Positions 21,676 to 32,239 of a stretch of DNA of 64,000 bases are shown here, piece by piece (the first letter of the stretch is position 1; the number at the start of each line of letters is the position of its first letter). Origin of the DNA: Hygrophila difformis (taxonomy: Eukaryota; Streptophyta; Magnoliopsida; Lamiales; Acanthaceae). The notes beneath the pieces were generated by a model. It saw only the letters and a list, made by a program, of their open reading frames with translations. It ran no database searches and was not told the DNA's origin. The translations under genes were made by a program, and so were the position numbers. Location: positions 44,242,191 to 44,306,190 of the forward strand of contig JAOANR010000013.1 in assembly GCA_030278955.1 (NCBI GenBank), read 5' to 3'.

Positions 21676-23602
21676 ATGGGTGTTGATTACTACAAAATAC
21701 TGAAGGTTTCGCGGAATGCGACGGAGGAGGATTTGAAGAAATCGTACAAGAGGTTGGCGATGAAGTGGCATCCGGATAAGAATGCGGTGAACACTAAGGA
21801 AGCGGAGGCGAAATTCAAGCAGATAAGCGAGGCGTATGATGTGTTGAGCGATTCGGAGAAGAGACAGATCTATGATTTGTACGGGGAGGAAGGGCTCAAG
21901 TCTGGTTTGTATCAGCCGCCGCTGAATGCCAAGGACAGGGATGTGGGTGGGGGCAAGGGGTTTAGGTTTAGTCCGAGGGATGCTGAGGCTATATTTGAGG
22001 AGTTTTTCGGTGGATTCGATGTTGGGAAAGGGAGGAGTGGTGGCGGTGGCCGTGACGGTGAGAAGCTGAAGAAGGCGGAGGCAATGGAGAGTCAGCTGCC
22101 GTGTACCCTGGAGGAGCTGTACAAGGGCTCCAGGAGGAAGATGCAGATATCAAGAATTGTTCTTGATAAATATGGGTATCGACATTTGAGTAACTCAATT
22201 TTTATTTGATTCTGTTTTTGAAATTTAGTTTGCACTAAACTGGATACAGGATTGCGCACTTAGAGGATCTAGGTTGGCTTGGGTTATCCGATTTTCTGTT
22301 GTTGTATGCAGTAATTTAATTCTCGCTTGAAAATTAGAAAGGTAAAATCATTTTTGGCATCCGACATTAGATTGAAAGGTGGTTGGTTTCTGGGATTTTG
22401 ATGGTCAAGGGTGAAGTCAGATGAATAATATTTTTAGAAATCCTGATTTTTCTTTTCTGGTCAATCAAAATTTGTTGTGTTTAGTTAAAACATGAAATGA
22501 ATTTCAGTGTTGAGTTTGTTTCGTTTCTTGGTACTTATCTTTTTTATGTTGTCTACTTCATGTTCAAAATATTTGGAGGGAGATGTTCTATTTTCAGAAT
22601 TTGTGTTGTCAGAATATGTATTTAATTGTTAATGACAATATCCGGCTCAACTTTCCAAATTTCAGTTTTCCTTTTTGGGTCCAAGGGGTGGGGAATCGGT
22701 GTTTTCTGTAGTTAGAAACATTTTTTTAAGAGAAAACAACAGTCAAACAATACCGCACGAGATAGTAACTGTAGTAAGCTTTGTTATTTCAAGTAACTGC
22801 AGGTTATTATATTCTGCTTTTGTGCCTCTTTTTTTGTTTTTCAGATTGTTCATGCTACAATTAGCAGTGTACCTTATTAGGTGCCTTTGTGTTCTTTTGA
22901 TAATTGCATTTGGAGAGTTGAAGTAAAATTTTGGAACATGATGTAGATGGTGATTCACAACATAGTTGTTAGATTCCCTTTATGAGTTGAAATTTTGCAA
23001 GTTGAATTTCTGCCATATCTTCGTGTGATCCCTTATGTTGATGAATTGCCATTTGTATGTTTATTTTTGGGTTGGTGGCAATAGACATTCTGGCTAGGGA
23101 ATCAATGTATTATTGTTATTCAGATTTGTATTGATACGCCAGCTGTTAATGCAGTAAGCCTTGCACTGTTGAGGAGATCTTGTCTATACATATCAAACCC
23201 GGTTGGAAGAAAGGTACCAAGATCACTTTTCCGGAGAAAGGAAACCACGAACCTGGTGCATCCCCTGGGGACCTAATCTTTGTTGTGGACGAGAAGCCCC
23301 ACCGTATTTTCAAGAGGGATGGCAACGATCTGATAATATATCAGAGAATCTCCCTTCTGGATGCTCTCACCGGCAAGAGTCTCAACATAACAACCTTGGA
23401 TGGAAGAGATCTACCTCTTACACTATCGGATGTCATCAAACCTGGGCAGGAGGTGGTGATTGAAAATGAAGGAATGCCAATATCTAAAGAACCTGGAAAA
23501 AATGGTAACCTAAGGATCAAGTTTGACATCAAGTTTCCCTCAAGGCTTACTGCTGATCAAAAATCAGATTTGAGAAGGGTCTTTGGCAGACCATCCGAGT
23601 AA
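21676..23602 (+). CDS. Type II (DNAJB-like) HSP40 co-chaperone
   Basis: Two exons, 21676-22175 and 23155-23602, joined in phase 2 ([12 protein letters not shown]); 315 residues. The J domain (1-70) has the HPD tripeptide at 32-34 that stimulates HSP70 ATPase. A Gly/Phe-rich linker (about 75-130, [24 protein letters not shown]) follows, then the two-part C-terminal substrate-binding domain (about 135-310) with [31 protein letters not shown] and FPSRLT. There is no zinc-finger region, which places it in class II (B) with plant homologues of DNAJB1/4/13. Likely cytosolic or nuclear. Length is slightly under the usual 330-345, from a short linker. The 979-bp intron holds no other gene. Confidence 0.93.
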
Positions 23603-24448
23603 TGACGAGTTCTACTAAATGCTTATGTTTTCCCAATCTCTCTAGTTCTGAAAGTGTCGCCAAGTGTACATACTTATCTTCAGACCAGAAAGGTTCTTGT
23701 GCATAGTAGGAGAAGTAGCACCAGGTTTTTCAACCTCCAAGTTCTAGAATTATTTAAACCCGGCCTGTCAGCTCTCTTAGCTGTAAGACACTTTTTTGCA
23801 ATCATCGTTGAATCTGTAAAATACAATAATGCCTATTGTGGTGGATCCTATATATTTTGTGCTTGTGTTCAGACTTATACTATATCTTTATTATTTCCTT
23901 GTATGAAGTCCCCTCTTGACATCCATGCTATACATCTTTACAGTGAAGGGCTCTTACTCCATTTCATTTTCTTGGGTTTTCGTGCCATGTTCTGCTTGAT
24001 TAGCTCTAGGAAAGATTTGTTTACTTATTCTGGGAGTGGTAAACAGCATATCTATTGTTTGTGAAAATAGATTTTGTCTGCTTCGTTCACCCGGATACCC
24101 TCTGGTAATGAATTACTGGGGTACAATATGTACCTATTTACTTTAAACAGGATTGTGCATCTCTTTGAAAGTACAAAAGTGTGAAATTTAGTAATCCAGT
24201 TCCATAAATATTGTGGCGAATCCAACGAACAAAACAACACTTATTCGAAAGCTTCTAACAATGGCAGACGCACAAAACACCACTTATTTCAAAGCTTCTA
24301 ACAATGGCAATTGCAAGTATGTGGTAGAAACTGCATCCTAGTGTTTTATTCTCAAGCAATCTGAGATACCAAATGTGAATCCTGTAAGTATTCCTCTGAA
24401 TCTCTGTATTCTTCCCTTCATGTTGTTAATGTCATAAATCTGTGTTGT

Positions 24449-25047
24449 TCATCTGTGTTTCTCAATCTTCTTCCTCAGGTCTTCCTTCTTGGCTCCCACA
24501 ACCTTATCGACTTCTTTCCCTTTCTTTATCAGTTTGAATGTTGGCATTGCCTCCACGCCAAACTCCTCTGCCACATCCTGCAGTTTCATAAAATCCATTT
24601 CCTCGTCAATTTCTACTGTTGAAGAATGGATTGGCAAAGGTACAGCATATCTCTACATATGTAGATATACATACGTGCAATTCATCAACATCGATCTTGA
24701 TGAACTCTACATCTGTATATATGTCTGCAAACTCGTTAATTGCAGGTTGCATGAACTGACAAGGCCCACACCAAGAAGCCGTGAAGTTGATCACCATCTT
24801 CACCAAAGAACACACATCAGAAAGACAATTTTAAGGTATGAAAATTCATATACAATATTAGATTTTTGAGTTATACCAGTTTTGAAGTTTGCTTTGAGGC
24901 TTCAAAATACGACTTCCACCTTGAAGATGAGCGGAATAAAATGACCCCTCCTTCTCCCGTCTTCCTTGCTGGTGTTGGTTCATTTATCGTGTTTGATGAT
25001 AATCGTCGTAATGTTCCTGTCTCAGGCATTGACTCGTTGGCACCCAT
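24449..25047 (-). CDS. Thioredoxin h, subgroup h2-like
   Basis: Three exons on the minus strand, 25047-24877, 24797-24675 and 24577-24449, all in phase 0 with GT-AG junctions; 140 residues. The chosen ATG gives MGANES, with glycine at position 2 available for N-myristoylation as in several h2 members, plus a roughly 40-residue extension with a serine-rich SSSRW stretch. The active site WCGPC is at 66-70, and the cis-proline sits in EAMPTF. The C terminus [13 protein letters not shown] is typical. It reduces disulfides in cytosol or at membranes using NADPH- or ferredoxin-linked thioredoxin reductase. The intron between exons 2 and 3 is only 97 bases. It is tail to tail with the DnaJ gene, with 846 bases between stops. 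Confidence 0.88.
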
Positions 25048-25101
25048 ATTCTCTTTTTTTTTTTTTTTGCTGTGAACTGAATTCTCTGTATTCCTGGCTT
25101 G

Positions 25102-25102
<1 letters not shown>

Positions 25103-25136
<34 letters not shown>
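25103..25136. repeat. (AT)n microsatellite
   Basis: An uninterrupted run of AT units about 55 bases upstream of the thioredoxin start codon, likely variable in length. Confidence 0.9.
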
Positions 25137-25141
<5 letters not shown>

Positions 25142-26285
25142 TAGATATATGATTGAGAATTTGATATGAATGAGAAAAGAGGTTGAATGCTATAGCGTTT
25201 TATACTGAAGGAATCTATCTTTTGCGCTCATTCCCTTGTTAATGATACGTAGAATATGTTCTTTGTCTGCCTGCCTCTTTAGGTCGACGGCCGCCTGCTT
25301 AATGTGCCGATGGAAGCAGTTGTTGTGGATATCATGGTCGGGAGTTCGGACAAGCGAGATAAGGGATTCAACCCTCCAATCTTTAGGTTGAAAGTTCGAG
25401 GTTTCATCACGTTTTTTAAAGCTTAAAACTATTAGTATTATTTTTTCAATTTATATAGATGAATTTATAATTTGTAACATATCGTAAATGATTATTACTG
25501 GTAAAAAGAACTCTACTAGTATGACCAAGTGTAAGAAATGGGATCACTTGGGGTATAATTTCGTGGTGGAGGAATTGGCATTAGAATTTAGACATAATAG
25601 ACATGTTGGGAACTTGGAATGGTCCCAGTTTGGGGACTTTGGAGCACTACCGTCGGAACTGATGCTTAATGACTAAGAAATTGCAAGTGGCAAAAGTTGT
25701 ACCGTGATTTTGTCCATGGGACATGTAAATTCATTTAACAATATATCAATATGTAAGAAGCTAAGATAAGATATTAAAACTCCTCAGAAAAAACAACATT
25801 TTAATTAATTTTTGAATTGATTTCAAGGGCAGATAGCTATAGTAATAATACTATTTGGATGATTGCTTCATGACTTCATGACAAACATAGCTTGAAAGAA
25901 TTATTATCCTTGTAAAAAGTGAGAAAGAAAAAAGAAAAAACAATTTTCACGAAATTAAAAGCTTCCAACCCTTGTCTTATTGTCCAAAAACTTGTTGCGT
26001 GCCTGAACGTGGGAGTTCTCTCTGTCCTAAAACTGCAAATGTTCCTTTCATCCCTTCTACCTTTTTTTCACTTGAAGTTTTAAAGTGCATAGGATCCTTT
26101 TTCTTGGAGATGTCCGAATTCCATTGATTTATCTTGAAGGTATATTCACCTTTATATATTTGGTCTTGCCCATCTTTTAAAAAAGGAAACGATTTTCGTG
26201 TTGTTAATGTGCTAGATCATCGTTTGGCTTTCATACATCATCGTGTGGATACGAAACTATTTTTGAAAATCTCAATCGGTTAAAA
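25137..26285. other. Non-coding interval
   Basis: AT-rich. I see no credible gene, RNA or bounded transposon here. Confidence 0.6.
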
Positions 26286-26820
26286 TAGGTTGTTAAGATC
26301 GAGATCCTATATGAGATCGTTTTTCTCTTTGCAAGATCGAGATCGTAGGATCGAATCGGGATCCTAAGATCTTATGAAATTGCAATAATGGATAAACTCA
26401 ATTATGCATACTAACCAGTAAAAGCATTATTTTGTGTGTTTATGAATCTTTGTAAGTTAATTAATACAATACAGTACAAAAACATCACAATCAAACATAA
26501 AATATTTCCACATACATACATATTATGTTTTTTTTACATATCATACATAAGGAATACAAGCTCTCAAGTTTAAAATTAAAAGAAACAAGTTAATTTGATC
26601 CAAAATCATAAAATACTGCAAAAATTTTATGCATTTAAGAGAGTAAGATAGTAAGATCGTAGAAGCGTTTGAGGGAATATGACCATAAGATCGTAACATT
26701 TTACTATCAGGATCGGGATCTACTAATTTTAAGATCCTTCTAGGATCGGGATCGTTTTAGAGAGGTGTGATTGTAAAATCGTAAGATCCTAAGATCAGGA
26801 TCGGGATCTTAACAACTATG
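26286..26820. mobile_element. hAT-type non-autonomous element rich in GATC words
   Basis: Left end TAGGTTGTTAAGATC and right complement CATAGTTGTTAAGATC are inverted. Flanks GGTTAAAA (26278-26285) and GGTTAAAT (26821-26828) match at 7 of 8 bases, as expected for hAT. Both arms repeat GGATCGGGATC / GATCCTAAGATC. It has no transposase. Confidence 0.7.
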
Positions 26821-27506
26821 GGTTAAATGATGGGATGTCTCCAATTTATATGAATAAAAGTTAATTCACATATTATTATTATCAATCAATTTTGAATTCG
26901 AAATTCGTATTCCTATTTTAACATGGTATCAAAGCTATGATATCCATATGTGCTTTTGTATAGCCCTGCGCCAAATACAAGCAAAATATGTGACCTATAA
27001 TTCCATATATCAAAACCATGCTCCGTGAATAAATCAACTCCTAAACGTTGCACACCAAACACAAGTGCATATGACATAACATATATAAACTGCAATGCAG
27101 CCGTGCAGGGAAAAGCTGCTACATTTCCCCTGATACTTTTGCCTGTAATTGACAAACAGGCAAGTAAAAAGGATTGCTTAAAGTAAATAACAACTCAAAT
27201 TTAAATGGTCTTAAAACACATTGGAATTTGCCACAAACAATGTCAACATAGATGACAGAGTGCAGTTCTGATAGCAGAACACACAGCACACATTATGCAT
27301 AGTTTTGGGAGGTGAGATAGCTAAGGTTCAAGTCCTGGATAACTACCAATCATGGGGTGGCTTATGATAAGTTTCACATATGCTCCGACAAGCAGCCAAA
27401 CAATGAGCAATGTGCAAGGACAATAACAATAAGGACATAAAAGTTGATAGAATGACGCGGTGCCCCCAACACTGAGCACATTATTAATTGGAAGGTATGA
27501 CAAGCT

Positions 27507-29461
27507 TCAAGCCTCCTGATGAGAATCCGGCTGCTCAGCAGAGTTTGAGTCCGAACCACCTTCACCATATGACCTAGTAAAAATGAACATCAGACAAGAG
27601 TGATTCCTGATCAATTATTTTAGTACAATGATTCAACAATTATAATAGGATAAAAGTGCTTACTGTCAAAGGTTGTCTACCACAGGAAATGGTTGTAGTA
27701 GGTTAATTGCTATTTACAACATGAACTCATGGCATAAATATGAAAAAAATCATTGATAACTTATAATAAATCAAAATTTCATCTCTCTTATTATACCTTG
27801 CAGCTGAGCCTTCGGTTGGGGTTGTAGAATTTGATGGGGAAGTCCCAGGTTCAGGCACTGGAACATGAAATGGAGCATCATTGCCACCAACTGCATCTGC
27901 TTCAACAGTGCGCTCTGCATTTGTTGGTGTTGTGAAGTAATCCAAAGTCTTAATTTTCTCAATCTTCTCCCTCAGTTCAGCATCTAAAATGAACCCCATG
28001 ATCATGAGCAAGAAAGATACAAACTAAAAAAGTAACAAGATGCAGAATAGAAGTGATAACATTTGGAGAAATACAAGAGAACAACAAAAAAACTATTCTA
28101 CTAAAATGAATGACAACATTCATGGAAGAAATGACACATCTCACTAAACAGCAAGCTCAATTTAAAATGGTGGCTAAAGTAATCCACGGTATGGAGAAGT
28201 CATTCATGCTTATATACTGTGCTTAATCAAATGCACTCATACATAAACTTGATAAATGTAATGTATTCTGTTGATCTACCACGAGAATTTATCAAATGCG
28301 TACTCTCATAGTAATAACTCATCATTGAACAAATGAAATGAAAGCAAGAGCAAGTAAAACAAGTTTTTTGCCAAATTGCCACAATAATTCCTTCGTGATA
28401 AATGCGACCGTGACAAATCCCCAAACAAACATGTAGCCGAAGCACACGTGGCATGCCCCGAGCTTTACATAATAATATGGAAATGTACACATTTATTCCA
28501 TCATGAACTAATAAGATACGACAAACAAAGGGCATTGATCATTACCTAAGCAAGCAGTGAGTTTAAAAACCACATTAGAACATCTACATTATGGTTATAT
28601 GTAAATGTACACATTTTCTCCATCATGAATTAATACGATACGACAAACAAAGGGCATTGATCATTACCTAAGCAAGAAGTCAGTTTAAAAACCAGGAATC
28701 AAACAAAAAACAAGTAGCAAACTAAAATAAACATTAGAACATCTACATTATGGGCATATATAAGGAAAAAGGTGCAACAAATTTGAAAGCAATAAGAGTA
28801 TTTCCATACAGGTGATGGCAGAGTTGGGATCAATAGGCTGCTCCGAATTTGCAAACCAAAGCTTTGCGTGCTCTACACACTTGACCAAAGCCTCCTTATG
28901 CGATATGCTTGAGTCCCTCGACGGTGAAATCATCAAATTCCTCATCAAAGCTATCATATCCAGATCCTGCTTTGTCAAAGGAGCATCAGCGGCAGAATCT
29001 CCCGCGGTGATGCAGTTCCTTTCGCGCATCTTCTTCTTCATGATCTTGCTCGCCATCTTTGGTGTTGGTTTCCTGCGATCGAATAAGGCTCCAAAGTAGA
29101 GCAAACTAAGCACATCAGAAGCAACCGACGCACATTCATTCTCCACAATCCGATCCGCCCTGTCTAGGGCTTCAGAATTTCCCCCAATCTTCTCCAAAGA
29201 AAGTCGAATTTCATCGCCGAATGCCTGCAGAAGTGGGCCGCGCATGGTCTCCAGCTCATCAATCGCAGCAATAACGCACGGCTTCGAGCGCAAGAGTTCA
29301 TCTTGCTCCTCGTTGAGGGGTTTGCCCTGGGCGAGGGATTCTTCCAATTGGGAAATGTGATTGAGCTTTTTCCGCAAGGTGCGGAGACGCTTGTTGATTA
29401 TGGCAAGGGCTGAGCCGTCGTCCGTGGTGGAGTTAGAGAAATTGGAGAGAGGTGCCGCCAT
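27507..29461 (-). CDS. Plant protein with caprin-like N-terminal coiled coil
   Basis: Three exons, 29461-28810, 27983-27797 and 27573-27507; phases join as SAIT|YAELREK and SAAR|SYGEG; 301 residues. The N-terminal block INKRLRTLRKKLNHISQLEE followed by GKPLNEEQ (about 22-53) resembles the dimerising helical homology region of animal caprins, RNA-binding stress-granule proteins. A helical domain runs to about 215, including KMASKIMKKKMRERN, followed by a charged ELREKIEKIK segment and a low-complexity Ser/Pro/Thr C terminus. The caprin link is a resemblance in one segment; animal caprins are longer and carry RGG and further domains not seen here. The role is unknown. Intron 1 (about 830 bases) has a tandem duplication. 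The region 26829-27506 holds nothing recognisable. Confidence 0.78.
28481..28757. repeat. 122-bp tandem duplication inside an intron
   Basis: AAATGTACACATTT starts at 28481 and again at 28603. Both copies run through ATACGACAAACAAAGGGCAT and CATTACCTAAGCAAG. The second copy has an insertion near its right end. Confidence 0.85.
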
Positions 29462-29690
29462 TTTGGGTGGTTTCGGGGAGGGGACTAGGGTTTAGGCAGA
29501 TGACAGCGAGGAAAATTGGGTGCACAAGGCGGAGACGATGGAGGTTTGTGGAGACAGAAACGAAAGATGACCAATGAAGACCATGCAGGTAGAAGAAATA
29601 CTATTTCTGGTTATAAATCATTACTATTATTCAATAAAATGACAATAAATGCACAATGTAATATAATCTCTCCCCCTTTTTTCTTTTTTT

Positions 29691-29958
29691 TACTAACCTC
29701 TCCGTTTTTAATCATTAATATCTGAAATTATATACAAGTTAAAATTATAAAATTTTCATATTCTAAAACTATACGATTAGACAAGTAAAAATTATAAAAT
29801 TTTCGTATTCTAAAACTATACGATTAGACGAATCTAACAACACCTTACTTGATTATGTTTTATTTTATATAATCGTACTAAAATTTTAAATCAAAATTAC
29901 TTAATAAATAGTACTCCTATCTACTATGCAAATGGTAGATTTAAAAAAAATGGGAGTA
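29691..29958. mobile_element. Diverged Stowaway-like MITE with internal duplication
   Basis: Starts TACTAACCTCTCCGTTTTTA and ends AAAAATGGGAGTA. A 50-base segment around TTCTAAAACTATACGATTAG is present twice in tandem. The following 29959-30954 is AT-rich with nothing recognisable. Confidence 0.55.
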
Positions 29959-30970
29959 TTTACATTTACTTACTCTCTCTCTTTTCATAATATTCTCTTT
30001 TTAAATTAAATAATCTTAATTTTTAATATTCATGTATGCACAGGCAAATATTTGAATTTATTTACTCCTTTTTATTCCTTTCCCTAAATCTTACTATAAT
30101 TTTTCATGCATGTAATTAGGTGGGCTCTCACCACAATTTCTTTGGCTTCATATTCTAAAAAAATGGTTTTAATACTATATTAGAAATTTATAATTTTTAT
30201 AAAGGAAAATAGGATAAATATTATAAGTCAGAAATAGTAGTGGATAAAGTATTAAGATATACAAAATATTAATTTCATAAAATCTGGCTTTATACTAAGG
30301 TATTTATTAGCATTGAATTTATACACAATAACATATAGGGTGATATTTTTGTAAAATCTTACTTTTAATGAGTATGTACCTATATTTTTCTTTAACATAT
30401 CTTATAATAAATCATTTTTCTTTTGAACTTTTTTTTAATATATATTTCACTTTTTCTCTCTTTCTCATCAATTTTATTTTACCAAATACTGAACTGTAAC
30501 ATATTTTACAATAACCAAAAAAGGAAAAATAATACCTTTAAAAAAATGCAGGGCGTCTAGTTACTTATTACTTCATAATAAAAGAACTATTCTCTTCCTT
30601 ATAGATAATTGTTTATAAAATAAAATTCTCTGAAGTGAACTATTAATCATATTCAATTGAAAACGTTTAATTATTGGTTAAACATACACGCCAAAAAATT
30701 ATTGGTTAAACGAGAAGCTTATTTAAAAAAAAAAAAAATTAGATTTAAAAAATCCATATGGAATCTTATTGGGCCTTAACATTAATATGTTGGGCTCTAT
30801 TCACTTTGGTCTTTGGATTCAAAGTGTATCAAGTTGGATTTAATAGCCCACTATGTCTAAGCCCATAAAAACGAGCTTGCATTCAACTGTCCGCACATAT
30901 ACACGATGTACGTTTTAGCCCAAAACAATTCATTTTAATTATTTTTACAAATTCAACTAATCAAAATGCA

Positions 30971-31679
30971 AGGAAGCTGCTACCCAGGTTATTATTCGCA
31001 AGGCAGGGCAGCTGCTACACGAGATGGAGGTTGGGCGAATTAAGCCGGGGGCTGCTTGTCCTCACCCGTTGCTAGTTTGCTGGAATATGGGAAACTGGCA
31101 TGGTGTCTTCCTACATACTGATGGTTTATTCCAGGAGACTCGGTGTCGAGCGGGGTTCGGTGCTGTATTGCGAGACCCCTCGGGTGCATGGATTCGTGGT
31201 GCCATCAGTGGCTATCTTGGCTCTGGCTCAGTTCTCCAAGCTGAATTAGCAGGTATTTTGCATGGGCTACTACTGACTAAGGCGCTTGGGATTCTGGAGT
31301 TGTGTTGTAGATGTGATTCTAAAGAAGCGGTGCGGTTGATCTCATCGGATGTGCTCCCTTCCCACTGGCTTGCGCCTTATATCCGTCGCATAAAGGAGTT
31401 AAGGCAGGAGTTCACCACATGTTTAATTCAGCACATTTGCCGTGAGGGCAATGTTGTTGCAGATTCAATGGCAAAGATTGGAGCAAATGCTGAAGAATTC
31501 TTTACCACATGGGCTTACCCCCCGGACTCGGTGAAGCCGCTGTTGGCCTTTGATGTTGCTGGGACGTGGTTTCCCCGTCTATAGTATCGTTTCTCTTGTT
31601 TCGTTTTTTTTGCTTTTTTTTTTTTTAAATTTCTTCCCCGGCCTTGCTAGGCTATCCAGCAAAAAATAAAATAAAAAAA
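30971..31679 (+). mobile_element. 5'-truncated LINE with RNase H domain
   Basis: A 709-bp insertion bounded by a perfect 16-bp duplication AACTAATCAAAATGCA (30955-30970 and 31680-31695) and ending in an A-rich tail. It encodes an open frame at 31024-31584 (186 residues) with an RNase H-like RVT_3 fold: TDG near 38, FGAVLRDPSG, QAELAGILHGL, the DSKEA aspartate, and CREGNVVADSMAK. Only the 3' end of the retroelement remains; reverse transcriptase and endonuclease are absent. Truncation during target-primed reverse transcription explains the structure. Confidence 0.9.
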
Positions 31680-31729
31680 AACTAATCAAAATGCATTGAC
31701 GATTTTAAATGAAATAACCCATGATTTTC

Positions 31730-31860
31730 AATTTTATGATTGGGGATTCGATTTTCACTCGGTCCTTATTCCTCCATTTTTCCCCTTTATAATTTTTGTG
31801 GTTTGAGTTTCTACATACCTTCGCCTACACACAAGTGCCAATATTTTTTTTTAAATTCCA
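31730..31860 (+). mobile_element. SINE remnant, 3' half
   Basis: GGGGATTCGATTTTCACTCG matches the box-B region of the SINE at 46994, followed by the shared CCCCTTTATAATTTTTGTGG and ACACAAGTGCCAATATTTTT tail. The tRNA-like head is lost. The following 31861-32239 shows nothing else. Confidence 0.6.
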
Positions 31861-32239
31861 CTACTAACCCATCCGCAATCAGAAATCCCTTTATTTCTTA
31901 TCATTATTAACGATGTGCGATATGGCAAATATTCCACAATTATTTGCGTATAGAAAAAAAACTATTACAATGCAAATACAAGATGGGATGATGAAATCGA
32001 CACGTAACATGCTTGTACTAATTTTGTGACAACAATAGGAGTTTCAATTGCGATCGAATTTGTGTTACATTAGTAGTTAAGGTATACCTTATCAAGCAAA
32101 ACACATAGTCATGTGACCACTGACCAACTGGTAAATATATTACCAGGATTATTTAGTACATGCATGATTGATTGGTACACCGAGAGAAGAAATTGATTGA
32201 CAAAATTTATGGTGGAAAACAATGTAATAATTCCAATAA

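Noticed and set aside
23654..24064. 136-codon plus-strand frame between the DnaJ and thioredoxin genes
   Set aside because: AT-rich 3' flanking sequence without domains or codon bias; probably 3' UTR and spacer.
31024..31584. Stand-alone host RNase H gene
   Set aside because: The flanking 16-bp duplication, A-rich tail and RVT_3 wording show it is the 3' end of a LINE.
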